Positions 1 to 10,400 are shown, counted from the first letter of the stretch. The stretch: DNA of 64,000 nt from Lachnospiraceae bacterium (GCA_015057455.1 SVEH01000007.1:1-64000); one strand, 5' to 3'. Translations and numbers: made by a program. The notes: generated by a model from the letters alone, not told the origin.

Positions 1-121
1 ATAACAGAGTGGCCAATGCCGGGAACTCTTGAATCAGGGCTTTTTCAAGATATCCTTAGATTACTGCAATTTAAGGTAAAAATAATTCATAAAATTTACT
101 ACTTGACAATGGTCACATCAT

Positions 122-222
122 AACAGTGCCAAGGTGCTCAGACACCATTAAACATATATATTCGAGCCCCTTTATTATGTGCTGTTTACTGAAGGGGATA
201 GATGTAATTATTCTGTGTTTGA
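122..222. repeat. Half copy of a dispersed palindromic repeat
   Basis: Bases 122-222 align by eye with 47011-47098 at roughly 85-90 percent identity, sharing for example CTCAGACACCATT and AACATATATATTCGAG. In the 47-kb copy this segment is the right arm of a long inverted repeat. Here no matching left arm is seen upstream, so it looks like a truncated or solo copy. Confidence 0.7.
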
Positions 223-694
223 TAAATCTATAGTTGCTATGTTAAGTGTAGTATATAAAAGTAAAATAGCAATTAGTCTAAGTTATTACAGACAATAGGG
301 GATATTTAAAATGTATTTTTTGTTTTAGACTGAGGTTAAGCGGAGAAATTTATATTTAATAATTTATGTATCTTATTATATAAACAAAAACAATCCCTAC
401 AATATTGTAAGAAGTCGTATAAAAATAATTATAACTTTAAGTAAAGTAAGAAAAGAGAGAAGATAAAGAATCTGCGAATTTTGTCGATAAAATATGTACA
501 AGGAAGTAAGAGACACATAGGATGTGAACATAATAAGCATTTTTGTTGGGTGAAACGTGCCTGGTAGGGGTGTTTATAGTTGCGTTCTAAGTGTCTTTAT
601 TGCTTTTTATAGTAGTTATTATACTGTTTGTACTTAGAAAATTTTACAAAGATTTCCAAAATTATTATTTTTTTTAATATTTTAAAAAAATACT

Positions 695-723
695 TTGAAA
701 AATTTATATATTATGTATATAAT
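695..723 (+). promoter_or_regulatory. Sigma-A promoter for the mbl operon
   Basis: TTGAAA (695-700), a 17-base spacer, then TATAAT (718-723). The transcript would start near 730 and leave a leader of about 190 bases before the mbl ATG. The leader can pair TGTATATT (733-740) with AATATACA (770-777) around a small GCC/GGC hairpin followed by TTTTT, so a regulated leader is possible. Confidence 0.65.
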
Positions 724-917
724 AGTAAAGTGTGTATATTAGGATGCCTTTAGTGGCTTTTTATAAAAGAATATACATTTTGTATAAAAGGGTATTTGAT
801 TTAGAAATTATAGTTTGTAGACTGGGTAGAGCAGAGAAATTGAGTTTAGGTTGGTAATAAGCTTAGTTTATGGATTATTTAAGGAAATAATATACAGTTT
901 GGAAGGAGAAATGTAAT

Positions 918-1907
918 ATGTCAGGTACAGATGTAGGTATCGATTTAGGAACAGCTAGTATTCTAGTTTATGTGAAAGGTAAAGGTGTAGTTTTAAAAGA
1001 ACCTTCAGTTGTAGCATATAACAAGGATACTAATAGAATTATGGCTATTGGAGAAGAAGCAAGACTTATGTTAGGTAGAACTCCTGGTAACATTGTAGCT
1101 GTTAGACCATTAAGACAAGGTGTTATTTCAGATTATAATGTAACAGAGAAGATGTTAAAGTATTTTATTCAAAAGGCAGTAGGTAGAACTCGTTTTAGAA
1201 AACCTATTATAAGTGTTTGTGTTCCAAGTGGTGTTACAGAAGTTGAGAAGAGAGCAGTTGAAGATGCTACTTACAACGCTGGAGCAAAAGATGTTAAGAT
1301 AATTGAGGAACCTATAGCAGCAGCTATAGGAGCTGGAATAGATATTGCAAAACCATGTGGTAATATGATAGTTGATATAGGTGGAGGTACTGCAGATATA
1401 GCAGTTATTTCACTTGGTGGAACTGTTGTTAGTGAATCAATTAAGATCGCTGGTGATGATTTTGATGAAGCTATCGTAAAATACATGAGAAAGAAACATA
1501 ATTTATTAATCGGTGAAAGAACAGCAGAAGAAATTAAGATTAAGATTGGTTCTGCTTATAAGAGACCAGAACTTCTTACTCATGACGTAAGAGGACGTAA
1601 CTTAATTACAGGACTTCCTAAGACTGTAACAGTTAATTCAGATGAGACAGTTGAAGCTCTTAAAGAGACAACAACTCAAATCGTTGAAGCTGTACATGCA
1701 GTTCTTGAGAAGACTCCACCAGAATTAGCAGCAGATATAGCTGATAGAGGAATCGTTCTTACTGGAGGTGGTGGATTGTTATACGGTTTAGAAGAATTAA
1801 TTGAACAAAAAACTGGTATAACAACTATGACTGCAGAAGACCCTATGACAGCAGTTGCTATAGGTACAGGAAAGTACGTTGAGTTCTTATCAGGTAAGAG
1901 AGACTAG
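918..1907 (+). CDS. mbl: Rod shape-determining protein, MreB/Mbl family
   Basis: Actin-like cytoskeletal ATPase that forms membrane-associated filaments and guides the elongasome during lateral wall synthesis. The 329-aa length is normal for the family. The N-terminal phosphate-1 motif GIDLGTAS (7-14), the phosphate-2 motif DIGGGTADIAV (about 153-163) and the adenosine motif ITGGGG-like LTGGGGLL near 282 are all present, as is the Mbl/MreB signature GRTPGNIVAVRPL (53-65). The start is preceded by GGAAGGAG at 901-908. The two genes downstream are FlgF/FlgG-type rod proteins; the order mbl-flhO-flhP is the Bacillus order, which favours Mbl over MreB proper. Family certain; paralogue assignment rests on context. 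Confidence 0.93.
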   Translation: MSGTDVGIDLGTASILVYVKGKGVVLKEPSVVAYNKDTNRIMAIGEEARLMLGRTPGNIVAVRPLRQGVISDYNVTEKMLKYFIQKAVGRTRFRKPIISVCVPSGVTEVEKRAVEDATYNAGAKDVKIIEEPIAAAIGAGIDIAKPCGNMIVDIGGGTADIAVISLGGTVVSESIKIAGDDFDEAIVKYMRKKHNLLIGERTAEEIKIKIGSAYKRPELLTHDVRGRNLITGLPKTVTVNSDETVEALKETTTQIVEAVHAVLEKTPPELAADIADRGIVLTGGGGLLYGLEELIEQKTGITTMTAEDPMTAVAIGTGKYVEFLSGKRD

Positions 1908-1992
1908 TTTTTGGACTTTTATACAATTTCATATAGATTAATTAAGTTGATTTAGAAGCTTAATAGTAAGAGTGTTTTCGGAGGTTGATATA

Positions 1993-2769
1993 ATGCTTAG
2001 AGGACTTTATACAGCTTATACAGGAATGCGTAATGAACAAAAAAGATTAGATGTTATTAGTAATAATATAGCTAATGCCGCTACCACAGGGTATAAAACC
2101 GAGAGTGTTAGTAATCAATCTTTCGATGATGCACTTACACTTAGAATAAAGGATCAGACAACACCTTTCAAAGCTGATGTTATAGGTTCAATGAACTTGG
2201 GTGTCAAGATAGGAGAGGTGTATACTGATTATGGACAAGGATCAATATTAGAAACAGAGAATACTTTTGATATGGCTATTCAAGGTAAAGGTTATTTTAC
2301 AGTAGCTGTAACTAATGCAGAAGGTGAAACAACAACAAAGTATACTCGTGATGGATCTTTTACCATGACTTCAGATGGTTATGTGGTTACAAGTAATGGA
2401 GATAATTTACTTGATGTGAATGGGAATCCAGTTAGAGTTAATCCAAGAGCGACAGATATTTCAATAGATTTATTTGGGAATATTTTAGCAGATCAGGTTA
2501 ATATGGGAAGAATAGCGTTGGTTGATTTTGAAAACTACGATTATATCTCTAAGTATGGAGATAATCTTTATGATATAGTTGAAGGAGCAACAATGATACC
2601 TGCAACAGGAACAATTAGACAAGGATATTTAGAACAGTCTAATGTAGATGCAGTATCAGAAATGGTTGATTTAATAACAGTAACAAGAGCGTATGAAGCT
2701 AACCAAAAGGTTATTCAAGCAATGGATACTATGGCAGATAAAGCCGTTAACGATGTCGGAAGAGTATAG
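1993..2769 (+). CDS. flhO: Flagellar basal-body rod protein, FlgF/FlgG family (FlhO-like)
   Basis: Rod protein of the flagellar basal body that assembles outside the membrane after export by the type III apparatus. The 258-aa protein starts MLRGLYTAYTGMRNEQKR and carries the conserved N-terminal SNNIANAATTGYK motif of rod/hook proteins. It ends with the typical C-terminal helix SNVDAVSEMVDLITVTRAYEANQK. An in-frame GTG lies upstream at 1972, but CGGAGG at 1979-1984 is properly spaced only for the ATG at 1993, so I use that start. It follows mbl and is followed 19 bases later by a paralogue, as in Bacillus mbl-flhO-flhP. FlgF versus FlgG cannot be settled by eye. Confidence 0.9.
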   Translation: MLRGLYTAYTGMRNEQKRLDVISNNIANAATTGYKTESVSNQSFDDALTLRIKDQTTPFKADVIGSMNLGVKIGEVYTDYGQGSILETENTFDMAIQGKGYFTVAVTNAEGETTTKYTRDGSFTMTSDGYVVTSNGDNLLDVNGNPVRVNPRATDISIDLFGNILADQVNMGRIALVDFENYDYISKYGDNLYDIVEGATMIPATGTIRQGYLEQSNVDAVSEMVDLITVTRAYEANQKVIQAMDTMADKAVNDVGRV

Positions 2770-2788
2770 GTGAAAGGAGAATGATTTT

Positions 2789-3610
2789 ATGATTAGATCA
2801 TTATGGACAGCAGCCTCAGGTATGAAATCACAACAAACTAATGTTGATACTATATCAAACAACCTAGCCAATGCTAGTACAACAGGATATAAAAAAGAGA
2901 CAGCTGAATTCAAGTCTCTTTTATATCAAACACTTCAAGATGAAACAACTATTACAGATGGTACAGCAAAGCCTATTAGTGCACAAGTTGGACTTGGTGT
3001 GCGTAATTCTGCTATTATTAGTAGATTTACACAGGGGACTTTGCAAACTACAGAGAATCCATTAGATGTAGCAATTACAGGAGATGGATTTTTTAGTGTA
3101 CAATTACCAGATGGAACAGTAGGATATACAAGAAATGGTTCTTTTAGCGTTGCTATGATACCTAATAATGATTATTATACAATAGCAACTTCAGAGGGGT
3201 ATCCACTACTTGACAGTAATGGTGTACCTATTCGTATAAGTAAAGATTACGATGCATCCCGATTAGTAATAAATGAAGACGCAACAATGTTATATTCAGA
3301 TCCTTTAGGAGATACTATACCATTAAATATTACATTGGGTATTTATCAATTTACCAATCCATCAGGCTTAACAAAAACTTCAGATAGTATAATGGTTCAG
3401 TCTGTTGCATCAGGTGCACCAATTAATGAAGCAACAGCTAATAATATTGCAAAGAGTGGCTTAAAACAAGGTGTTTTAGAAGGCTCTAATGTTCAAGCAG
3501 TTGATGAAATGGTTAACTTGATTGTAGCTCAAAGAGCATATGAAATGAACTCTAAGATAATTACAGCTTCTGATGAGATGCTTCAGCAAGCTAATAATTT
3601 AAGGGCATAG
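2789..3610 (+). CDS. flhP: Flagellar basal-body rod protein, FlgG family (FlhP-like)
   Basis: Second rod-type flagellar protein, 273 aa. It begins MIRSLWTAASGMKSQQTNVD and contains SNNLANASTTGYKKE, the conserved N-terminal rod/hook motif. The C-terminal helix SNVQAVDEMVNLIVAQRAYE is the FlgG-type ending. The central part holds the glycine-rich beta domain (GDGFFSVQLPDGTVGYTRNG). AAAGGAGA lies 8 bases before the ATG. It is co-directional with the preceding paralogue and the following rod-binding protein, so one operon is likely. It probably forms the distal rod. Confidence 0.9.
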   Translation: MIRSLWTAASGMKSQQTNVDTISNNLANASTTGYKKETAEFKSLLYQTLQDETTITDGTAKPISAQVGLGVRNSAIISRFTQGTLQTTENPLDVAITGDGFFSVQLPDGTVGYTRNGSFSVAMIPNNDYYTIATSEGYPLLDSNGVPIRISKDYDASRLVINEDATMLYSDPLGDTIPLNITLGIYQFTNPSGLTKTSDSIMVQSVASGAPINEATANNIAKSGLKQGVLEGSNVQAVDEMVNLIVAQRAYEMNSKIITASDEMLQQANNLRA

Positions 3611-3636
3611 GAATATAATTCAGAAGGAGGCCGCAT

Positions 3637-3969
3637 ATGAGTATGGATATAAGTAGTTTGACTAGTTCAGCCTATGGATTAAATTCGTCTACTAGTGTAG
3701 ATGCAGATAAATTAAAGAATAGTATTGCTAATATAGATAAAGAAAATGATGAAGAATTAATGAAAGTATGTAAGGAATTTGAGACATATATGATTGAGCA
3801 AGTTATAAAATCTATGGAAGCTACTATAATGAAGGATGAAGAAAATAGTTCATCTTCTTATACAGAGATGTTTGGTGATAAGCTTACAACTGCATATGCA
3901 GAGAAGATATCTGATCAAGGAAATATAGGACTTGCACAGATGTTATATGATTCTATGAAGGTTAGATAA
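3637..3969 (+). CDS. FlgJ-type rod-binding protein (no muramidase domain)
   Basis: Short 110-aa protein matching the N-terminal rod-binding domain of FlgJ: ELMKVCKEFETYMIEQVIKSM, then YTEMFGDKLTTAYAEKISDQG and GLAQMLYDSM. The family helps rod assembly. The peptidoglycan-hydrolysing C-terminal half of enterobacterial FlgJ is absent, as is usual in Firmicutes, where another hydrolase must open the wall. AAGGAGG is well placed before the ATG. It ends the rod-gene cluster. Confidence 0.88.
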   Translation: MSMDISSLTSSAYGLNSSTSVDADKLKNSIANIDKENDEELMKVCKEFETYMIEQVIKSMEATIMKDEENSSSSYTEMFGDKLTTAYAEKISDQGNIGLAQMLYDSMKVR

Positions 3970-4017
3970 GTGAGTTATAGGACATATACTTGACTAAAAT
4001 TAAAAGGAGAGAAGTTA

Positions 4018-4932
4018 ATGAGTACACTAGTTATTTTGGCAGCAGGAATGGGAAGTAGATTTGGAGGTATAAAGCAACTTGAAGCACTAGGTCCTAGTGG
4101 TGAAATTATTATTGATTATTCAATTTACGATGCAATAAAAGCAGGATTTAATAAAGTTGTTTTTATTATTCGTAAGGATATTGAAAAGGATTTTAAAGAA
4201 GTTATAGGTGATAGAATCTCAAAATATGTAGATGTAGAGTATGTATTTCAAAGTTTGGATGATTTGCCAGATGGTTATAAAACACCTGAGGATAGAGTAA
4301 AACCTTGGGGAACAGGTCAAGCACTTCGTGCGTGTAGAGGCGTTGTAAATGAACCATTTGTTGTAATTAATGCAGATGACTATTACGGTAAAGAAGGATT
4401 TATAAAAATACATGATTATTTAGAGAACGTACAAAAAGATAATAAAAAGTATGATTATTGTATGGCAGGATTTTTATTAGGTAATACATTAAGTGATCAT
4501 GGAACAGTTACAAGAGGTGTATGTAGTGCCAATGAAGAAGGTAATTTAGTTTCAGTAAGAGAAACTTATGATATATCAAGAGATGGTGACAAGGCTATAG
4601 GTTATAGCAAAGATAAAGATGTTACTTATACAATGGATTTAAATAGTCCAGTATCAATGAATATGTGGGGATTTACACCAGATTTAATACAGGAATTAGA
4701 TGAAAAATTCCCAGAGTTTTTAGATACAATAAAGCCAGGTGACATTAAAGCAGAATATTTGTTACCAGAGATAGTTAGCGGTATGTTAAATAGCGAAAAG
4801 GCAACTGTTAAGGTATTAGATACTTCCGATAAGTGGTTTGGAGTTACATATAAGGAAGATAAGGAAGTAGTTCAACAATTCTTCAAGAAATTAGCTGATG
4901 ATGGTGTATATCCAAAACAATTATGGGACTAA
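4018..4932 (+). CDS. Sugar-phosphate nucleotidyltransferase
   Basis: 304-aa NTP-transferase fold enzyme. The N-terminal signature LAAGMGSRFGGIKQL (7-21) is the nucleotide-binding loop of sugar-1-phosphate nucleotidyltransferases. VINADDYYGKEG (about 117-128) supplies the metal-binding Asp pair. Such enzymes form NDP-sugars or similar activated alcohols from a sugar phosphate and NTP in the cytoplasm. The acceptor is not evident from the sequence. The start has AGGAGAG 9 bases upstream. ComF follows after only 6 bases, so the two are probably co-transcribed although no shared function is obvious. Confidence 0.8.
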   Translation: MSTLVILAAGMGSRFGGIKQLEALGPSGEIIIDYSIYDAIKAGFNKVVFIIRKDIEKDFKEVIGDRISKYVDVEYVFQSLDDLPDGYKTPEDRVKPWGTGQALRACRGVVNEPFVVINADDYYGKEGFIKIHDYLENVQKDNKKYDYCMAGFLLGNTLSDHGTVTRGVCSANEEGNLVSVRETYDISRDGDKAIGYSKDKDVTYTMDLNSPVSMNMWGFTPDLIQELDEKFPEFLDTIKPGDIKAEYLLPEIVSGMLNSEKATVKVLDTSDKWFGVTYKEDKEVVQQFFKKLADDGVYPKQLWD

Positions 4933-4938
4933 TAATTA

Positions 4939-5802
4939 ATGGTGAATATAAAAGTTATAGAAGGTGGAGTGGTTAATACGAGTAATAGTAAGCGAGGAAT
5001 ATATAGTGTTGCAAAACAATATGTATTCAAAGCGTTTGGAAAGTTGTTTTTTAACAAAGATAATAATAGTAGAATAGATAAATCCACTATATATGAGTAT
5101 ATAGTGGATTTGCTTTATCCAAGAAGATGTCCTGTGTGTGATGAAGTATTACCTGTGGGAGATAGTTTGTGTGATAAATGCAAAGACCAGTTTATTGTAG
5201 TAAATGATTCTTTTTGTAAGAAGTGTGGTAAGATTGTAAAAGATAATGAAGAATATTGCTATGATTGTTCAAATAAACATTTTTCTTACAAAGAAGGTAG
5301 AGGAGTATTTTTATATAATAGTCACATGAAAGAATCAATATCAAGATTTAAATATTACGGAAGATGTGAATATGCTGATTATTATGTTGATAAAATTGTT
5401 GATACCCTGGGCTATTTAATACGTCAATGGGGGATAGATACAATAATTCCTGTTCCAATTCATAAAAACAAATTGAAGTTTAGAGGGTTTAATCAAGCGG
5501 AAATAATAGCAACCAGATTAGGTAAAAGATTAGGGATAAATGTGCTAGCAGAAGCGTTAGTTAGAATAGAGGATACAAAACCACAAAAAGGACTAGATAA
5601 TATTAGTAGAAGAAAAAATCTTATTAATGCTATTAGTATAAATAATGATATAAATATACCTAATTGTGTAAACAATATACTTCTAATAGACGATATTTAT
5701 ACTACAGGAGCGACAATAAATGCATGCTCTAAGAGATTAAAATCTCAAAATCATAATTATAATATCTATTTTGTATCGGTAGCTATAGGTAATGGATTTT
5801 AA
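4939..5802 (+). CDS. comFC: ComF family protein (phosphoribosyltransferase-like)
   Basis: 287-aa protein of the ComF/GntX family. It has a zinc-ribbon-like N-terminal region with Cys pairs (CPVC, CDKC, CKKC, CYDC, about residues 66-116) and a type I phosphoribosyltransferase domain with the PRPP loop LLIDDIYTTGAT near 249-260. ComFC takes part in DNA uptake in competent Firmicutes. No comFA helicase is adjacent. The chosen ATG lacks a strong ribosome binding site; an in-frame GTG at 4969 preceded by AAGGTGGA is an alternative. The N-terminal 50 residues before the zinc region are not conserved in my reading. yvyF follows, as in Bacillus. Confidence 0.87.
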   Translation: MVNIKVIEGGVVNTSNSKRGIYSVAKQYVFKAFGKLFFNKDNNSRIDKSTIYEYIVDLLYPRRCPVCDEVLPVGDSLCDKCKDQFIVVNDSFCKKCGKIVKDNEEYCYDCSNKHFSYKEGRGVFLYNSHMKESISRFKYYGRCEYADYYVDKIVDTLGYLIRQWGIDTIIPVPIHKNKLKFRGFNQAEIIATRLGKRLGINVLAEALVRIEDTKPQKGLDNISRRKNLINAISINNDINIPNCVNNILLIDDIYTTGATINACSKRLKSQNHNYNIYFVSVAIGNGF

Positions 5803-5832
5803 ATGATACAGAATATATAGGGAGGTATTTAT

Positions 5833-6246
5833 ATGGAATTAGTAGCTTGTGTATTATGTGGTTCATTATTTCAAACCTATGATAAAAAAATATGTCCAAG
5901 ATGTGCACAAAAAGAAGAAGAGTATTATCAAATAGTTAAAAAAACGATTAGGGAGAATCCTGGTAAACGTTTTAAAGATATAGTAGAGGAAACAGGTGTA
6001 CCAGAACGTCTTATGAGAAGATGGCTTCAAAATGGTAGATTAGAAATTAACACTAAGGAAAGTTTTGGTCTTAGATGTGAAAGATGTAATAAGGAAATAC
6101 TTCAAGGAAGATATTGTGTTGATTGTAGACAAATAATGCAAAATGGTCTAAATGATTTAATGAAGGAAAGTAAAAAATTACAATTAGAGCAAGAGCCTAA
6201 TAACAAAAAGAAGGGTGGAGGCGGAATGCACTTCATCAACGATTAG
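5833..6246 (+). CDS. yvyF: Flagellar operon protein YvyF (TIGR03826-like)
   Basis: 137-aa zinc-finger-like protein. Two CxxC pairs lie near the N terminus (CVLC, CPRC) and two in the C-terminal half (CERC, CVDC). Between them is a helix-turn-helix-like stretch, FKDIVEETGVPERLMRRWLQ. This is the pattern of the YvyF/TIGR03826 family that lies beside flgM in Bacillus and other flagellated Firmicutes. GGGAGG precedes the ATG. Here flgM is not next door but about 52 kb away at 58590. A regulatory role is plausible but inferred from position. Confidence 0.82.
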   Translation: MELVACVLCGSLFQTYDKKICPRCAQKEEEYYQIVKKTIRENPGKRFKDIVEETGVPERLMRRWLQNGRLEINTKESFGLRCERCNKEILQGRYCVDCRQIMQNGLNDLMKESKKLQLEQEPNNKKKGGGGMHFIND

Positions 6247-6261
6247 GTTTGTTAATAATGT

Positions 6262-6308
6262 AAGTCAAAATAGATTGTGATAAGTGTTTTCACAGTCTAT
6301 TTTAACTT
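6262..6308 (+). terminator. Terminator of the yvyF transcript
   Basis: AAAATAGATTGTGA (6267-6280) pairs with TCACAGTCTATTTT (6290-6303) around a 9-base loop, and the flanking AAGT/ACTT extends the stem. It lies between the convergent genes yvyF and cvfB, just after the yvyF stop. Confidence 0.75.
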
Positions 6309-6329
6309 ATATTACTGACAAGAAAACCC

Positions 6330-6352
6330 TAATTTGAGCGAAGCTCAAATTA
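6330..6352 (-). terminator. Terminator of cvfB (minus strand)
   Basis: TAATTTGAGC and GCTCAAATTA form a perfect 10-bp stem with a 3-base loop, 15 bases beyond the cvfB stop. Read on the minus strand it is followed by GGGTTTTCTTG, a usable U-rich tract. Confidence 0.7.
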
Positions 6353-6366
6353 AAGAGCCTAAAAAA

Positions 6367-7203
6367 CTACTTGCATAAGTGAATGCCATCAGGTTCAATA
6401 GTGATGGTTTTGTTTTTGTATAGGTTACCGATTGCTTTTTTGAAAGAATTTTTACTTAAGTTAAATTCTTTTTTTATTGCGTCTGGAGCAGACTTATCGT
6501 TATATGGTAAGAAACCTCCAGCCACTTTAAGTTTTTCTAGTATTATTGTAGCATCGTCTGCAATTTGCTCTGTAACTTTCTTCTTTTGAGTAAGATTTAA
6601 TTTACCGTCAGGTCTTACTTCTGTTACAAATGCTGTTATAGTGGAACCTAATTTTGGAATTGTTTGATATTCATTATTTGGTATAAGTCCATTATATAGG
6701 TTATCAACAGCAACAAAAACACCATAGTTTTCATTGTATGAAATAACTGTAGCAGTAACAGTGTCATTTTTGTTATATGGTGAGTTTGTATTTAAGTAAT
6801 CGTATACCTTCATTGTTGCACACAAACGGTTACTTTTATCAATATAAACACTAACTAGTACCTTATCATCTACCTTAACTGGATATGTTTGCTCTTTGTA
6901 TGGTAATAGTAAATCTTTAACTAATCCCCAGTCTAAAAATGCTCCAACTGAATTAACTTGAGTAACTCTTAGGGATGCTAATTCACCTAATGTTACAAAA
7001 GGTTCACTTGTAGTTGCAATAATTCTATCCATTGAGTCTTTGTAGATAAAGACTTTTATAATATCGCCCATTTTAAAACTATCTTCTACTTGATTTTTAG
7101 GTAATAAAACTTTTTCAACACCACCGTCAATTTCGCTTAAATAAACTCCGTGGTCTGTTTTCTTTACAATTCTTAATTCTTGATATTCTCCTAAATTTAT
7201 CAT
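6367..7203 (-). CDS. cvfB: CvfB-family S1 RNA-binding protein
   Basis: 278-aa cytoplasmic protein of the CvfB/YitL family, which in Staphylococcus affects virulence gene expression and binds RNA. S1-like OB folds occur in series: near 1-60 (RIVKKTDHGVYLS, VLLPKNQV), 70-135 (ASLRVTQVNSVGAFLDWGL) and 145-205 (VTATVISYNENYGVFVAVD). A C-terminal winged-helix-like segment (FNLSKNSFKKAIGNLYKNK) completes the family architecture. GGAGG lies 11 bases before the start on the minus strand. It is a lone minus-strand gene flanked by terminators. Confidence 0.88.
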   Translation of the reverse strand: MINLGEYQELRIVKKTDHGVYLSEIDGGVEKVLLPKNQVEDSFKMGDIIKVFIYKDSMDRIIATTSEPFVTLGELASLRVTQVNSVGAFLDWGLVKDLLLPYKEQTYPVKVDDKVLVSVYIDKSNRLCATMKVYDYLNTNSPYNKNDTVTATVISYNENYGVFVAVDNLYNGLIPNNEYQTIPKLGSTITAFVTEVRPDGKLNLTQKKKVTEQIADDATIILEKLKVAGGFLPYNDKSAPDAIKKEFNLSKNSFKKAIGNLYKNKTITIEPDGIHLCK

Positions 7204-7326
7204 TTTACACTAACCTCCATAATATAAACACTTTGTTATTATAATAGTAAAAAACTTAAAATGCTACATTGTTATGAAAATTTAATAAATATTTTAGTAG
7301 CAGTTGGAAAAAATTGTATACTTTGC

Positions 7327-7356
7327 TTGATAAATATGGTGGTTAGGTGGTATAAT
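7327..7356 (+). promoter_or_regulatory. Sigma-A promoter for the Hsp70-like cluster
   Basis: TTGATA (7327-7332), 18-base spacer, TATAAT (7351-7356). It sits 50 bases before the 1208-aa gene and would drive the whole four-gene cluster. Confidence 0.65.
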
Positions 7357-7405
7357 AACCTTGACTATTTATGAGGGTGTATGGTAGGCATGGATAGGTG
7401 AGCAG

Positions 7406-10400
7406 ATGAACAGTAAATTAGATGAGTACAATAGAGGAATTTTTAAATATAAAACAGAAACTATTAACCTTTCGAAGGAAGAGATACATGAAACTATTCC
7501 TTGTGGAGAAGAATATGACAGTAGTATAGAATTATCAACAGATAGCACTACATATATTAAAGGAATAGCGTATTCTAGCCATGAGTTTGTTCAAATTATT
7601 GATAAAACTTTTTCAGGCATAAAAAATTCCATTAGATATAAAGTTATTACAGGATTTGATAATAATGAAGATATTAAGGGCAATATTACAATTGTTACTA
7701 ATTGTGGTGAGGTAATGGTGCCTTTTATTTTTAATGTTCAACATCCAAAATTTGACAGCTCAATAGGCGAAATAAGAGATTTATTTCAATTTGCAGATTT
7801 AGTTAAAGTTAATCCAAGTGAAGCCCTTGAGATTTTTATATCTTCAAGATTTGAGAAGACTTTAATTAGCAAAGATATTAAAACAGAATTATTATATAGA
7901 AGTTTTATAAAGAGTACCAATAAGAGAATTGCAATGGAAGAATTTTTGGTTGCAATACGAAAGAAATCTCCTACAGAGATAGATATTAATAAGAAGAGTT
8001 TTGAGTATAATATTGGTGCTGATAAGGAAGAATTTAGGGATACATTTAATATTAAGATAAAGAATTGGGGATATTGCGAGTATAAGATAATGGCAAGTAG
8101 TCCATTTATAAGATTTGATAAGGAATTTGTAAGTAATGAAGATTTTGTAGCTAATAAGTGTAAGATTCAATTTTACATTAATCCTAAGCTTATGCATAAA
8201 GGTAATAATGAGGCATTAATAGAGATAAAAAGTACTACAGATAAGAAAGTAGTTAAAGTGATTTGTCATAATAATCCTAATATGAATTTAGCTAATGAGG
8301 TACATGATTCAGATGAAAAACTTAACGTGAATGACAATATCCAGATGATTAATAATGCTAATAGATTAATTAAAAGAGATAAGTATCATTTTACAAAGAA
8401 TTATTTGGATTTTAGAATGGGTAACATTAATCTAGATAAGTATTTGACAGAGAATGAAGAACTTATAAAGGAATTGTGTGCATTAGAAGATAATCAACTT
8501 AATCAACTGTTTAAGATTCATTTATATATAATGTCTGGACAGAAGGAAAGAGCTGTTCAGGTGTTAGAAGATTTTGAGGAAGTACTTAATGATAGTGATG
8601 AAGTTGATATGGTAGCTAGATGTGGCTATATGTATTTAAAGACATTACTTAATGATGATAAGGATTTTGTTAAGATAGCTACAAGAACCATATCTAATAA
8701 TTATGAGAATATAGATGATAGTTGGAAGATTTTATGGATGTTATTTTATTTAGATAAGAAGTATGAATCTAATTATTCTAATAAGATAAAAGCAATAAAA
8801 GAACAGTATGAAAAAGGATGTACAAGCCCAATTATGTATTATGAGGTATGTGCTGTATATAATAAGGATTATACATTGTTGCGTAATTTAGGAGATTTTG
8901 AAATTCAGATTTTAAATTGGGCAACTAAGAAGAATTGTGTATCTAAAGAACTTGCTTTAGCATATGCAAGTCTTGCTGTTAGATATAAGGAATTTAATCC
9001 ATTAGTATATAAATCGTTAGCTGTATTGTATGGAAGATATGAGCAAGATGAGATTTTAACAGCTATTTGTACATTGCTTATAAAAGCACAGATGTGCGGT
9101 CCGACTTATTTTAAATGGTACAAATTAGGTGTGAGTCGTCAATTAAAAATAACTCAGTTATATGAAAGTTATATGTATTCATATGATGAAAGTAGCAACG
9201 AACCGCTATTAGAACCATTGCTTATATATTTTACATTTAATAGTAATTTGGCAGATAATAAAAAGGCATATTTATATGCTTCTGTTATAAAGAATAAGAA
9301 TAATAATCCATCAATATATAATACATATTTGCCACAGATAAAACAATTCGCAGATAAACAATTAAAGGCTCATGTTATAAATGAGAACTTGAAAGTTATA
9401 TACGAGGAATTATTTACAAGTGATAACATAACAGAGGATATGGCTAAGGATTTACCATATATTATGTTCAAATACGACATATCTTGTTATAGACCGGAGT
9501 ATGTGGGAGCAGTTGTTGTTCACAAAGTTTTATCACTTGAGCAATATGTGAAATTTAATAATGGAAAGGCTCAGATTAATATATTTACGGAGTCGGCAGA
9601 GATATTTTTAGTTGATAAAGAGGGTAACAGATATGTAAGAAATAATTTCTACACACTTAAGAAATTATTTAATATAAGTGACTTAATAGATAAATGCTAT
9701 GAATATAATCAAAGCGATGGAATGTTGATTTTATATATTCAAGATAAAATAGATAATTATTATCGTAATGATATTCAAGGTAAGATTGTTAAGAAAGAGG
9801 TTATTAGAGTTCCTCATCTTAGCAATGAATATAAGAAGAAATATTTATATGATTTAATCAATTATACATATGAGAATAACGAAGTTGATTTATTAGATAA
9901 ATATTTAGGAATGATTGAAATAGACGGTATGTCTCCAAAAGAAAAGAGTTATATTATAGAATATATGATTATTAGAGGCTTTAAGGAGAAGGCGTTAGAG
10001 GCTATTATTACATATGGTTATAGTAATATTCCTACTTCTAGACTTCTAAAATTAGCAACTACAACTCTTGAAGCTATGGAGACAGATGACAGCTTGAATA
10101 AGTATGAAGAGTTAGTTATTGGTATATGTTCTTATGTATTTGAGAATAACAAATATAACGAGGTTATTTTAAAGTATTTAGCAGAGAGATATGTAGGTTC
10201 AACTGAGCAGATGTATATGTTGTGGAGTGCGTGTAGAGAATATGATCATATTGATACTAACAGTTTAGAGGAGAATATTCTTGCGCAGATGTTATTTGCT
10301 CAAAGTTTTGTACCAAACTCATTAGAAGTGTTCATTAATTATTACAATAATTACAAAACTAAGAAAGTTGTAAAAGCATATCTTATGTATAATTCATACA

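Larger units (their letters stand above)
1..917. other. Long intergenic region upstream of mbl
   Basis: No convincing gene is visible over 917 bases. A 40-codon open frame runs in from the left edge and stops at 121-123. It could be the tail of an upstream gene, but I do not recognise it. Bases 122-222 match 47011-47098 closely and are a half copy of a dispersed palindromic repeat. Bases 510-597 can form a long imperfect hairpin (AGACAC at 511 against GTGTCT at 591). A good sigma-A promoter sits at 695-723. The remainder is AT-rich with no further structure that I can support. Confidence 0.6.

Noticed and set aside
1..123. C-terminal end of an upstream gene
   Set aside because: One frame is open for 40 codons from the left edge, but the translation is not recognisable and the segment overlaps the start of a repeat element. 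It cannot be confirmed without upstream sequence.
510..597. 6S RNA, SRP RNA, tmRNA or a known riboswitch
   Set aside because: None of the diagnostic sequence motifs of these RNAs is present in or near the hairpin.
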